Shown here: in pieces, positions 7,783 through 16,155 of the stretch
How positions within the stretch are numbered: the first letter of the stretch is position 1
Layout: the number at the start of each line of letters is the position of its first letter
Origin: CAZWRV01 sp964636325
GTDB lineage: Bacteria > Verrucomicrobiota > Lentisphaeria > Victivallales > GWF2-50-93
Length of the DNA: 26,028 nt
Direction: 5' to 3'
NCBI GenBank assembly: GCA_964636325.1
Contig: CAZWRV010000093.1
Span: 1-26,028 of the forward strand
Notes under the pieces: generated by a model
Database searches by the model: none
What the model was told of the DNA's origin: nothing
What the model saw: the letters and a program-made list of their open reading frames with translations, nothing else
Position numbers and translations under genes: made by a program

Positions 7783-10347
7783 ATGAAGAAAAGGGTACAG
7801 GCCGTGATTCTGTCGGTGGCGATTCTAGGCGGGCTGATGGTGAATGATGCGTTGGCGAAGGAGGAATTGGTGCTGGTCAAGGACGGGAAGCCCTGTTCCA
7901 GCATCGTGATCGCCAAGGATGCGTGCAAGGCCGCCCAGTTCGCGGCGTTCGAGCTGCAGCGGCATTTCCAGGAGATTACCGGGGCGGTGGTTCCGATCGT
8001 CCGCGACGGGGAGAAGGCGGAAGGGGTTCCTGTCTATGTCGGGGAAAGCGAGGCTGCGAAGGCGGCGGGAATGCCGGAGTCACCTTTCAAATACCAGGAG
8101 TATTCCGTGATATTCAAGCCCGGCGCGCTAGGGCTGATGGGATTTGACAAGAAGGATGCGGGGCAGGTCAAATACGGTACGGACGATCCGAACGAGATAT
8201 GCACGTGGCCGGGGTTCTACGACGAACAGGGGACGCTCTACGCCGCATACGACTTCCTGGAGAAATTTTGCGGAGTCCGCTGGTTGAATCCGACGGAGTT
8301 CGGGATGATCTGCCCGAAGAATCCGACCTTGACGGTCTCCGGCGAATCATTCCGCATGGTTCCTACACTTATAAACAGGAATGCATATGCTGATTATCCT
8401 CCTGCGTCGTTGTATGATGCCTCAAGCGTCATGTGGAGACCTGATACGGATGAATATAAGCAGTATTTGGCGGCGGCCTATCCGCAGCTCAGGCAGAAAT
8501 ATACGGAGCAGGGCAGGTTCGACTTCGCAAGGGGGAGGATGGACCGCCTCTTTCTGCTGAGGATGCGAGCCGGGGGGGAGAAATGCGGATGCAACCATTC
8601 GATGTATTCTTACTACCAGCGCTACCTGAAGCTGCCCGGCAAGGAGCCGGACAAGCTGTTCAAGGAAAACAAGCCGGAAATCTTCGCGAAGGGGTATGCG
8701 GAAGGCACCGAGCCTCCGCAGATGTGCTATTCGAGCAAGGAACTTGTCCGTCTGGTCGCGGAGCAGGCGAAGGACTACTTTGAAAAGGGCGGCTATACGG
8801 AACAGGCCTCGATGGAATCCCTGGGATACCAATGGGGCGAGAATTATTTTGCCGTCGAGCCGATGGACAACTCCAGCTTCTGCAAGTGCCCGGACTGCCA
8901 GAAATGGGTCGGGGAATACAAGAACGGCGGTTCGATTTACTCCAGCGGGAAGTTCTCGGCGTACAAGTTCAACTTCGTCAACGAGGTCGCCAAGCTGGTC
9001 GCCAAAACCAATCCCGACAAGAAAATCATTTCGCTCGCTTACGGTTCGACGCTGGCGCGCCCTGAAAATCTCAAGCTCGAACCCAATGTGGTTGTCGATT
9101 TCTGTTTTGATGCGAACCGCCTGGTCTATGACACCGCCTCCTACGAGTACGAGATCAAGTGCCTGAAGGACTGGGTGAAGAACGAACCGGGACGTCCGTT
9201 CTATCTCTGGCTTTACAACACATTCCCAAATGAAATTGCGAACAACGGGAAATGGTACGCCTTCCCTGGTTTCTTCGCTCACAAGATCGACGAGCAGATG
9301 AAGCTGTTCAAGGAACTTGGCATAAAAGGCATATTCCATTGCGGTTACGGCCAGGATGTCGAGTCTTATGTGTCCTATAAATTGATGTTTGACGCGTCTC
9401 AGAATCTTGAAACGCTATTGGATGAATATTTCAGGATGTACGGCCCGGCCGCAAAGCCCATGAAACAGCTTTATCTTGAGATCGAGGAAACCTACTGCAA
9501 TCCTAATAATTATCCCGAAGTCGGCGGCAAGCCATACGCGGGACACCAGTCGAAGATAGTGGCCTGGGATTATCTCGGGACGGAGGCGCGCATGAAGCGC
9601 TTCGGCTCGTTGATGGACGAGGCGCGCGCTGCGGTCGCCGGCGCCGACGAGGTTTACAAGAAGCGCTTGGAGCTTTTCGACAGGGCCGTCTGGTCATACA
9701 TGGTCGCCGGGCGGGAAAACTTTTTGAAATACAAGACTTCACCGATCCCCGCGGTTGCCGCCCCCCGCGTGGCGGACGCGGGAGGCGACTTTTCGAAAGT
9801 GGACTGGGCCAAGGCCGCTCCGATGGGCGACAAGTGGTTCGACCGCGGCGGGGACAAGCCTTCAAAGAGGAAATTCGACGGAAGGATCTGCCACGACGGC
9901 GCATATCTCTATCTCGAACTGGTCGACAACTGCGACACCTCGAAGCTTAACGCCTCTCCGATGGTCTTCTGTTACGACGACTGGGAAGTCTTCGTGGCGG
10001 CACAGCGCGCCGAGCCCTTCCGCCAGTATGCGTTCGGGCCGACCGGGCTTACGGTCGCGCTCTCGCATGGCGAGGTGAACTGGCGGAAAAATGTCGCCGT
10101 CGATGGCAAGGGCGGCATGAAGGTGGCGTCCGACACGTCGGCGAAAGATAAATGGATCGGCAGGGCGGCCTGGCCCTTGAAGGAAGTCCTTCCGGGCGGC
10201 GCGGAGCCCGGGAAAAATATCTATATGAACGTGATACGTGTAAGTTCGCCGGCGATTTCCGGCGCGGGCATAGGCATCGACACCTGGGTCTCCTTCTGCA
10301 CAGTCCACGACGTCGACCGCCTGGCGGAGATAAAACTGGAAAAATAA
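7783..10347 (+). CDS. Secreted DUF4838 putative glycosidase with C-terminal CBM9-like domain
   Basis: This 854-residue protein starts with a signal peptide (about 1-25, MKKRVQAVILSV then ALA-KEE). An N-terminal alpha-glucuronidase-like (GH67 N-type) domain follows (about 26-115). A long DUF4838 region (about 150-620) contains the paired cysteines C268-x-C270 and C367-x-C369-x-x-C372. Residues about 655-850 resemble a CBM9-like/DOMON domain. DUF4838 proteins are treated as putative glycosidases, without a proven reaction that I can name. The frame extends upstream to 7642, but ATG 7783 has GGAGG 5 nt before it and starts directly on the signal peptide. It follows the GntR gene by 125 bp; a TATAAC hexamer at 7761-7766 may be a weak internal promoter. 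It precedes a pseudopilin by 28 bp and is a clear paralogue of the DUF4838 gene after that pseudopilin. Confidence 0.87.
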   Translation: MKKRVQAVILSVAILGGLMVNDALAKEELVLVKDGKPCSSIVIAKDACKAAQFAAFELQRHFQEITGAVVPIVRDGEKAEGVPVYVGESEAAKAAGMPESPFKYQEYSVIFKPGALGLMGFDKKDAGQVKYGTDDPNEICTWPGFYDEQGTLYAAYDFLEKFCGVRWLNPTEFGMICPKNPTLTVSGESFRMVPTLINRNAYADYPPASLYDASSVMWRPDTDEYKQYLAAAYPQLRQKYTEQGRFDFARGRMDRLFLLRMRAGGEKCGCNHSMYSYYQRYLKLPGKEPDKLFKENKPEIFAKGYAEGTEPPQMCYSSKELVRLVAEQAKDYFEKGGYTEQASMESLGYQWGENYFAVEPMDNSSFCKCPDCQKWVGEYKNGGSIYSSGKFSAYKFNFVNEVAKLVAKTNPDKKIISLAYGSTLARPENLKLEPNVVVDFCFDANRLVYDTASYEYEIKCLKDWVKNEPGRPFYLWLYNTFPNEIANNGKWYAFPGFFAHKIDEQMKLFKELGIKGIFHCGYGQDVESYVSYKLMFDASQNLETLLDEYFRMYGPAAKPMKQLYLEIEETYCNPNNYPEVGGKPYAGHQSKIVAWDYLGTEARMKRFGSLMDEARAAVAGADEVYKKRLELFDRAVWSYMVAGRENFLKYKTSPIPAVAAPRVADAGGDFSKVDWAKAAPMGDKWFDRGGDKPSKRKFDGRICHDGAYLYLELVDNCDTSKLNASPMVFCYDDWEVFVAAQRAEPFRQYAFGPTGLTVALSHGEVNWRKNVAVDGKGGMKVASDTSAKDKWIGRAAWPLKEVLPGGAEPGKNIYMNVIRVSSPAISGAGIGIDTWVSFCTVHDVDRLAEIKLEK

Positions 10348-10375
10348 GGGGCCGTAAACGGAGGAGGTAAACTCC

Positions 10376-11119
10376 ATGAAAGATCCGGATTCAAAGGCAA
10401 AGTTCACTCTCATCGAGCTTCTTGTCGTAATTGCGATCATCTCAATTCTGGCCGCGATGCTTCTTCCGGCCCTTAGAAATGCGAGGGGAATGGCCACGAA
10501 GGCGACTTGCCAGGGCACGCAGAAAAACATGGGGCACGCGCACACAATGTATCTTGGCGACAATGACGACTACATGGCCGATTTCTCGCCGGACATCTAC
10601 AATTACACGTATACGGCGCAGTCCTGGATCCCGAAGCTGGCCCCGTATTCGAGCGTTAACCTCTCGCTTGTGGAGAACGGAACTTATTTCTCCCTGAAGC
10701 CTTGCGACAATCCGCAGGTGCCCAATGTCTTCTGCTGTCCGAAGCGGCCGCAGGGGATTTTCGGGGGCAACTACAGCTCCTTTCATGTCAGCTACTATCT
10801 GAACGACACCAATAATGCGAGGCCCGTCAAGATTATGAAGTGCCAGCGGCCGTCGCAGAAGATCTATCTCGGCGACGCCGCGGACTGCATGGGGGCTTAT
10901 ACTCCGAATCTTTTCTTCCCGAATCTTTATGTGGAGAAGGCTCCGACATACTTGAACGCTGAGATAGAGATACGCCACAACATGACCGCCAACTTCCTTT
11001 TTATCGACGGGCACGTCAACTCATATGGAAGGGGGCAGCTGCCGCTTCCCAGCCTGACCTGGAACGAGGGGCGTGAATGGATTGACGCCACATATTCCAA
11101 GGTGCCGAACAATCTATGA
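10376..11119 (+). CDS. Type II secretion-like pseudopilin, H-X9-DG family (rightward arm)
   Basis: This 247-residue protein has a short 9-residue basic leader, then FTLIELLVVIAIISILAAML from Phe10, the prepilin/pseudopilin N-helix with Glu at +5. The -1 residue is Lys, not Gly. The H-X9-DG signature is present (HNMTANFLFIDG), followed by the usual short C-terminal tail. GGAGGAGG sits 8 nt before the ATG. Its TGA overlaps the ATG of the next gene (ATGA at 11116-11119), so translation of this pseudopilin and the large DUF4838 protein is probably coupled. Placed between two secreted DUF4838 proteins, it may help display or move them across the envelope. That role is inferred from neighbourhood, as no other secretion gene is in the window. 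Confidence 0.9.
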   Translation: MKDPDSKAKFTLIELLVVIAIISILAAMLLPALRNARGMATKATCQGTQKNMGHAHTMYLGDNDDYMADFSPDIYNYTYTAQSWIPKLAPYSSVNLSLVENGTYFSLKPCDNPQVPNVFCCPKRPQGIFGGNYSSFHVSYYLNDTNNARPVKIMKCQRPSQKIYLGDAADCMGAYTPNLFFPNLYVEKAPTYLNAEIEIRHNMTANFLFIDGHVNSYGRGQLPLPSLTWNEGREWIDATYSKVPNNL

Positions 11120-14100
11120 GCATGATAAAGATACTTCAGTACTTTTTTTACGCGGCCTTTATTTCCTTTGCGGCCAGCTCTCATGCCGAAGAGGAGTTGG
11201 CGTTGATCAAGGACGGTAGTCCGTACGCCGCGATTGTCATCGGCAAGCCGGCCACTAAGGCTGCGCAGTTCGCAGCATTCGAACTGCAATGGCATCTGGA
11301 GCAGATGAGTGGCGCAAAACTGCCGATCGTCACAGCCGACCAGAAGACGGAGGGCGTCCGCATCCTCGTCGGCGACAGCGACGCCACGAAAGAACTGGGG
11401 CTGAAGAGCGATGACTTCAAGCCGCAGGAATATCTAGTCGGCTTCCGGCCTGGAACGCTTATTCTTTTCGGGAATGACAAGCCTGACACCGGAGAGGTCA
11501 AATACGAGAGGGGGCTTCTGACCGCCGATCTACCGTCTTCCTCCGAGGATACTGAACTGGCCGGAGATGTCAAGCATGAGAGGATTATCCCGAACGCCTA
11601 CGAGACCTGGCCCGATTTCTGGGGAAGCCAGGGCACTCTCTATGCGGCATACGACTTTCTCGAAAAGCATTGCGGCGTCCGCTGGTTCAATCCGTCCGAG
11701 ACCGGGACGCTGATTCCGAGACGAAAGGACTTGATTGTCCGTGGATCCGAGGAACGGCGAAGGCCGTTTTTCAGCACCCGCTGCGAATTTGGCGGGAACG
11801 TCAACGCGGACTACGACGCGGTGAACTGCATGTGGACCGGCGAAAAATACAAGGAATATGAGGCTGCCGCATTTCCGGAACTGCACAGGAAGATTGCAGA
11901 CGGCGCACAATACATGCTTGCAAAACGTAGCGTCAACAGCCTTTTCCTCCTGAGGATGCGGGCTGGCGGCGAGAAATGTCTCTGCAACCATTCCCTGTAC
12001 GGCTACTACGACCGTTTTTGGGCGCCGTGCAAGGGAAGTTCCGAGCACAAAAAGAATTTTGAAAAGAAGCGCCCCGAGCTTTTTGCCAAAGGATATGAGA
12101 AAGAGGATCCTCCGCCGCAGATGTGCTACAGCAGCAGGGAGCTTGTCGAGCAGGTGGCGTCCGACGCAAAGGAATATTTTGACAATGGAGGCTACCAGTA
12201 TCCTGTGTGCGGCATTGTTCCCGGATTGCAGTGGGGCTCGGACTACTTTGCGGTCGAACCCATGGACAACGGGAGCTTCTGCAAATGCGAGAATTGCAGG
12301 AAATGGCTCGGCGCCGACAATCCCGCGGCGGACGCGCCCCACCAATATGGGAAATTCAGCTCGTACAAGTTCAACTTCGTGAACGAGGTGGCGAAGCTGG
12401 TGGCGGAGACCAATCCGGGCAAGAAGATAATCACGCTCGCCTACGGTTCGACGATGGCGTGCCCGAAGGGCGTGAAGCTTGAGCCGAACGTTGTCCTGGA
12501 CTTCTGCTTCGACGCGAACCGGCTTGTCTATGACAGGTCGCCGTACCAGTACGAGGCCGGATGCCTCAGGGACTGGGTGGAAAACTATCCGGGACGCGAA
12601 TTCCAGCTCTGGCTCTACGACACCTTCCCGAACGAGATCGCGAACAACGGGAAATGGCACGCCTTCCCCGGCTATTTCGCGCACGCGGCCGGCGAACAGT
12701 TCAGGCTCTTCAAGGAACTCGGAATAAAAGGGATATTCCACTGCGGCTACGGACAGGAGGTGGAGGCATACGTCACCTTCAAGCTGATGGACAATCCGGA
12801 TCTGGGCGTTGATCTCCTTCTGGACGAATATTTCGGTGGCGTATACGGCGGCGCCGGGGCGCGCATGAAGGAGTTTTATCTCGAAGTCGAGAAGACCTAC
12901 TGCGATCCCGCGAACTATCCGCCGTATGTAAGGAAGAACACCGGCTACGATCACCAGACGGAGGAGATCGCGTGGGGCTGGCTGGGCGACGGACGGCGCA
13001 TGAGGCGGCTTGCTGAAATCTTTGAAAAAGCGAAGGCGGCCGCGGACACGGGCCGGGCGAAGCGCAATGTCGAACTCTTCGAAAAGGGGACATGGAGCTA
13101 CATGCTCGAAGGGCGACGGAAATATCTTGAGGGTGTCAGACAGAAGTTCGGAGGCCGGATACATATGAAGAGAATACCGTTCGCACCCGCGAAATCCGCA
13201 GGGGGAGGCTCGTCCGGGAACGGCTGGTCCGAGGCGCTGGCATTGTCGGAATGGCGGACGCCTCTCGGCGAACCCTCCGCCATCGACGCCAAGGTGCAGC
13301 TGCTTGTGGACGGGAAAGTCCTCCGAGTCCGCTTTTCGGAGACGGCCGACACTGCGGTTCCGGTCTGCCGCAGGTGGGAGATCGCTTTCGCCGCCAGGCG
13401 CGGCGATCCCTGCAGGATTTTAAGGATCGCTCCGGAAGGGGTGAGCGGCCTGTGCAAGTCTGTGGACGGATCATCCACCGGCTGGAACAGCGGAGCGGAA
13501 TCCAGATGGGCTGCCGGCGGCGGCGAGGCGGTTCTGGCGATCCCGCTGGACAGGCTTGGAAAGGACGGCGCGGCGCCGGGAGTTCTCTTCATGAACTTCA
13601 GGCGCGTGTCCGAGGGCGACGGCGGCGATCTTGTCTATGTTCCCGGCGGCGCAGGCTTCGATCTGCCGGCGTCGCTGGCTGAATTCTCCATCGACGGCCC
13701 CGATTCGATTCCGGCGGAAATCCCCGACTCCGAATCCTGGCGGAAAACGGCGGCAGGCTCCTTGATAGGACTTTGGGAAATGGAAAAGTTCTCCGCCGGA
13801 GTCGTCCCGGACTCATCCGGACATTCCCTCGACGGCAGGCTGATCAATGGCCCCGCCTTGAAAAGGGAGAATGATCCAAAGGGGTCGTTTAGGCTGGACG
13901 ACGAACAATCCCAGTATCTCGAGATCGGCGATCCACCATCGGTCGCCCTGCAGGCGCCTTTCAGTCTGACGATAAGGTTCCGCTACGAGCCCACCCGGAC
14001 TTATTATCCGGCTCTGATGGGCAAGGGATACGGCGATGGCAAGGACGGCGAACATAAGAATGATACCGGAGGCGGCTACAGCCTGCACCTGCGGCCCGAT

Positions 14101-14445
14101 TTTTCCGTGTGGTTCGAACTGGACGCCGCCGATGGCTCAAGGAAGATCTACAATCCGACCGAAAGGCCTGTTTCGCCAGGCGAATGGACGCATGTCGCCG
14201 CCACTTACGACGGAAAGATCATGCGCGCCTTTGTAAATGGACGGGAGGCCGGGAAAGGGTTGCCTGCCGCGGATATAGCACTGCGCAAGACTTCCCAGCC
14301 GTTCCGCATCGGATGGCTAGGTTCCTATGGATGGTTCAACGGCTGCGTGGACGCCGCCGCGATCCATGGCCGGGCGCTGACGCCCGCGGAAGTCTTCGCG
14401 GACTATCTGTCACGAAGGGCGGGCGAACCCTCTCCGGCGCACTGA
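11116..14445 (+). CDS. Secreted DUF4838 putative glycosidase with CBM9-like and LamG domains
   Basis: This 1109-residue protein has a signal peptide (about 1-24, ending SSHA-EEE), a GH67 N-type domain (about 25-110) and a DUF4838 region (about 180-660). It has the same cysteine pattern as its neighbour: C288-x-C290 and C389-x-C391-x-x-C394. A CBM9-like segment (about 690-870) and a C-terminal LamG/concanavalin-like domain (about 880-1100: IGLWEMEKF, GEWTHVAATYDG, then a C-terminal INGRAL-like helix) follow. It is strongly similar to the 854-residue paralogue through the core and gains the LamG domain and about 250 residues. The start overlaps the pseudopilin stop (ATGA); a second Met two codons on is an alternative. 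It is the last gene of the rightward arm; no T-tailed terminator is seen, but a BIME follows 143 bp downstream. Confidence 0.87.
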   Translation: MSMIKILQYFFYAAFISFAASSHAEEELALIKDGSPYAAIVIGKPATKAAQFAAFELQWHLEQMSGAKLPIVTADQKTEGVRILVGDSDATKELGLKSDDFKPQEYLVGFRPGTLILFGNDKPDTGEVKYERGLLTADLPSSSEDTELAGDVKHERIIPNAYETWPDFWGSQGTLYAAYDFLEKHCGVRWFNPSETGTLIPRRKDLIVRGSEERRRPFFSTRCEFGGNVNADYDAVNCMWTGEKYKEYEAAAFPELHRKIADGAQYMLAKRSVNSLFLLRMRAGGEKCLCNHSLYGYYDRFWAPCKGSSEHKKNFEKKRPELFAKGYEKEDPPPQMCYSSRELVEQVASDAKEYFDNGGYQYPVCGIVPGLQWGSDYFAVEPMDNGSFCKCENCRKWLGADNPAADAPHQYGKFSSYKFNFVNEVAKLVAETNPGKKIITLAYGSTMACPKGVKLEPNVVLDFCFDANRLVYDRSPYQYEAGCLRDWVENYPGREFQLWLYDTFPNEIANNGKWHAFPGYFAHAAGEQFRLFKELGIKGIFHCGYGQEVEAYVTFKLMDNPDLGVDLLLDEYFGGVYGGAGARMKEFYLEVEKTYCDPANYPPYVRKNTGYDHQTEEIAWGWLGDGRRMRRLAEIFEKAKAAADTGRAKRNVELFEKGTWSYMLEGRRKYLEGVRQKFGGRIHMKRIPFAPAKSAGGGSSGNGWSEALALSEWRTPLGEPSAIDAKVQLLVDGKVLRVRFSETADTAVPVCRRWEIAFAARRGDPCRILRIAPEGVSGLCKSVDGSSTGWNSGAESRWAAGGGEAVLAIPLDRLGKDGAAPGVLFMNFRRVSEGDGGDLVYVPGGAGFDLPASLAEFSIDGPDSIPAEIPDSESWRKTAAGSLIGLWEMEKFSAGVVPDSSGHSLDGRLINGPALKRENDPKGSFRLDDEQSQYLEIGDPPSVALQAPFSLTIRFRYEPTRTYYPALMGKGYGDGKDGEHKNDTGGGYSLHLRPDFSVWFELDAADGSRKIYNPTERPVSPGEWTHVAATYDGKIMRAFVNGREAGKGLPAADIALRKTSQPFRIGWLGSYGWFNGCVDAAAIHGRALTPAEVFADYLSRRAGEPSPAH

Positions 14446-14530
14446 GGGAAGACGGTTGCGATGTCCAGGAATCCTACATAGGTGCTCGCTTCGACGCCCG
14501 ACACGAAAGTTCGCGCAGTCCATAACGAAG

Positions 14531-14575
14531 CTTCAGGGGTGCCGCTCTGGCGAGTAAATCTGCCAGTTCTGCCGG
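14531..14575 (-). repeat. Hairpin repeat unit D, copy 1
   Basis: Read on the minus strand, this stretch matches 15953-15995 at about 36 of the first 41 positions. It contains the box CCGGCAGAACTG (14564-14575) and a small stem CTGGC/GCCAG (14547-14551 with 14562-14566). It sits directly beside the GGAG-type BIME. No coding function is seen. Confidence 0.6.
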
Positions 14576-14588
14576 TTTGAAACTCGAC

Positions 14589-14636
14589 GGAGGGCGGAGC
14601 CATGCTCCGCCGCGGTTGAGCTTGGCTCAACCCTCC
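14589..14636. repeat. GGAG-type REP/BIME double hairpin, copy 1
   Basis: GGAG (14589-14592) is followed by hairpin GGCGGAGC-CAT-GCTCCGCC (14593-14611). A second hairpin, GGTTGAGC-TTG-GCTCAACC (14614-14632), follows and closes with CTCC (14633-14636), the complement of GGAG. Each hairpin, read outward-in on its own strand, thus carries a 5' GGAG foot, as in REP elements mobilised by REP-associated tyrosine transposases (RAYT), here in head-to-head BIME layout. It lies between the convergent DUF4838 gene and MFS remnant. A second copy starts at 25982. Confidence 0.75.
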
Positions 14637-14692
14637 AGAAGACGGCAAAGTTCGCGACAAAGATGTTCGAGTTCCAGAGGTTCAAGCCCCTC

Positions 14693-15108
14693 TCATGCGT
14701 CCGAGAGTCGCTGGACGTCCTTTGTGAGCGACGGGACGAGCACCATCAGGACCGTGACGGCGATCGTGCCGCATCCGAAAAAGAGGAACATCGTGTGGTA
14801 TTTGGTGAATGCGATCCCCATGACGCTCCATTCCGCGGCGAGGACGCCGCTGCCCAGGACGATCGAGGCGAGGAAGCGGGAGAAGCCCATCCCCGCGGCG
14901 AACATGCTGTAGCAGAAGGCGATAGACATGGCCTTGTTCGCGGCCGGCGAGAGCGCCAGCATCGTAAATATTCAGTGGACTACGCCCTTTCACTGAATAT
15001 TTACCGCTGCCGCGCGCCGCCCTCGATCATGTCGCTGACATACCAGAATCGTCCAAGCGGCGCTGATCGGCCGGCGATATCAGTGATTCCTCCCTCTGAA
15101 TCATGATG
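14693..15108 (-). pseudogene. C-terminal remnant of a putative MFS transporter, split by a 41-bp inverted repeat
   Basis: The 89-codon stretch 14962-14693 encodes two strongly hydrophobic helices and a short polar tail (from NKAMSIAFCYSMFAAG to FFGCGTIAVTVLMVLVPSL). These look like the last two membrane helices of a Major Facilitator Superfamily transporter. Upstream, the frame is broken by a perfect inverted repeat at 14964-15004. If those 41 bp are removed, the frame rejoins exactly (…DMIEGGARQR then MLALSPAANK…) and stays open to about 15108, giving about 124 codons against the 400-plus of a normal MFS protein. The 5' two thirds are missing; what remains abuts the MBL-fold gene's stop (15101-15103). 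The operon probably once ended in its own transporter. The MFS call comes from hydrophobic pattern and context and is moderate. Confidence 0.55.
14964..15004. repeat. Perfect 14-bp inverted repeat with 13-bp spacer inserted in the transporter remnant
   Basis: GTAAATATTCAGTG (14964-14977) and its exact reverse complement (14991-15004) flank a 13-bp spacer. The arms are AT-richer than their surroundings. The element shifts the frame (41 bp is not a multiple of three), and precise removal restores it. No target duplication longer than one base is visible. It could be a minimal MITE-like insertion, or the two ends of a larger element left after internal deletion. Only one copy is seen in the window. 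Confidence 0.65.
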
Positions 15109-15847
15109 CTAACTGCCTGCCGGGGATGGGGGCGAGGAGAGGCGAGCCCGGGGCGTGCCAGGCGCCGGCTCCAACGGCGGCCAGCGTATCACGGAAAAGC
15201 CTGCCGCAGTCGTCGAGAAGCGCGTCATGTCCGTGGCAGAGGTGCCGGAATTCGATGCGCGATAGCCGGCGGATGCTTTCCAGGAGTTCGGCTTCGCAGA
15301 ATCCGGGGTCGCCGTGCCACCCGGGGAAACGGTTGCTCATCAGCAGATCGCCGGTGAAGAGACAGCGGGCGCCGTCCACCTCCGTCAAGTAGCTGAGGCA
15401 GCCTTTCGTATGCCCCGGGGTCGCAATCACTTCAATGTCGAATCCGCATCTTCCTATCTTTTCTCCGCCGAGCAGGAAGCCGTCCATCCGCAGGTCGAAC
15501 GGCTCCCCGTCCTTACCAAGCGCGGTCTCCCACTGGCATTCGACGGCCGTGGCTATCTCGCGGTGGCCGAGGATTTCCACGCCCGGCCGCTTGAACAGGT
15601 AGCCCCCGCTGACATGATCCACGTGGGAATGCGTGAGGAGTATCGTCCGGATCTGATTCGGATCAAGGCCCCATTGGCGCATGTTCTCGAGTATTCTGCC
15701 GTGCGACCACGGCGTGCCGCAGTCAATGAGGAGAAGTCCGTCTGAACCGCGCAAAACATAAACGTGGCAGTCTATCATCGGAGGAGTCATGCCCAGCCAT
15801 GAGACAGCATAGAGCTTCGGGGATAGCTGCCGGCCGTGGTTTGACAT
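15101..15847 (-). CDS. MBL-fold metallo-hydrolase
   Basis: This 248-residue single-domain protein belongs to the metallo-beta-lactamase fold. The metal-binding set is complete: H73-x-H75-x-D77-H78 (THSHVDH), H146 (TPGHTKG), D167 (FTGD) and H207 (CHGH). This resembles glyoxalase II-like and general hydrolase branches of the family. No signal peptide is present, so it is cytoplasmic. GAGGAGG lies 7 nt before the ATG. It is the fourth gene of the IclR-led leftward operon, after a URO-D/MtaA-like protein. A plausible job is hydrolysis of an ester, lactone or thioester intermediate in the same catabolic route, but the substrate cannot be read from the sequence. A double-hairpin BIME lies about 25 nt upstream of its ribosome binding site. 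Confidence 0.88.
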   Translation of the reverse strand: MSNHGRQLSPKLYAVSWLGMTPPMIDCHVYVLRGSDGLLLIDCGTPWSHGRILENMRQWGLDPNQIRTILLTHSHVDHVSGGYLFKRPGVEILGHREIATAVECQWETALGKDGEPFDLRMDGFLLGGEKIGRCGFDIEVIATPGHTKGCLSYLTEVDGARCLFTGDLLMSNRFPGWHGDPGFCEAELLESIRRLSRIEFRHLCHGHDALLDDCGRLFRDTLAAVGAGAWHAPGSPLLAPIPGRQLAS

Positions 15848-15885
15848 GTAAATGCCTCCTCAAAAACTCTTCTGAGACTCACCTG

Positions 15886-15941
15886 AAGTAACGCAGACAT
15901 TCCTGTCTGCGGCATCGCAGGTAGGAATACCTGCGCTACTT
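15886..15941. repeat. GTAG-type REP/BIME double hairpin, copy A
   Basis: The 56-bp unit has an outer stem AAGTAACG/CGCTACTT and two inner 8-bp hairpins: CGCAGACA-TTCC-TGTCTGCG (15892-15911) and CGCAGGTA-GGAA-TACCTGCG (15916-15935). The loops TTCC and GGAA are complementary. The right hairpin has a GTAG foot on its own strand; the left foot here is GTAA. It lies just upstream of the MBL-fold gene. Confidence 0.8.
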
Positions 15942-15952
15942 TAAGTTTCACA

Positions 15953-15995
15953 CCGACAGAACTGGCGGATTTCCCCGCCAGAGCGGCACTCCTCT
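15953..15995 (+). repeat. Hairpin repeat unit D, copy 2
   Basis: It starts with the box CCGACAGAACTG (15953-15964) and contains the stem CTGGCGG/CCGCCAG (15962-15968 with 15975-15981, 6-nt loop). It matches 14575-14531 read on the opposite strand, with five substitutions over 41 positions and then a 2-nt indel. It links BIME copies A and B. Confidence 0.6.
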
Positions 15996-16007
15996 GAAAC
16001 TCGATTC

Positions 16008-16063
16008 AAGTAACGCAGACATTCCTGTCTGCGGAATCGCAGGTAGGAATACCTGCGCTACTT
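16008..16063. repeat. GTAG-type REP/BIME double hairpin, copy B
   Basis: It has the same 56-bp architecture as copy A, with identical hairpin stems and loops and a GAATC rather than GCATC link between the hairpins. It is flanked by GAAACTCGA (15996-16004) on the left and AAGTTTC plus CCGACAGAACTG on the right, which extends the outer stem. Confidence 0.8.
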
Positions 16064-16155
16064 CAAGTTTCTTCCCGACAGAACTGCGATGTCCGCAGAT
16101 GAGAATTGCTCAAAACGCGGACATCTCTGTCGGAATCGGGAAAATGGGATACGAT

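Noticed and set aside
11530..13164. 544-codon open frame antisense to the larger DUF4838 gene
   Set aside because: A similar antisense frame (8422-9339) exists opposite the paralogous gene, as expected when two conserved GC-rich genes have the same codon bias. It has no ribosome site or recognisable domain.
14403..14660. Open frames reading through the GGAG repeat (also 25826-26023)
   Set aside because: The shared peptide (QAQPRRS-APPS) is only the translation of the repeat and not a protein family.
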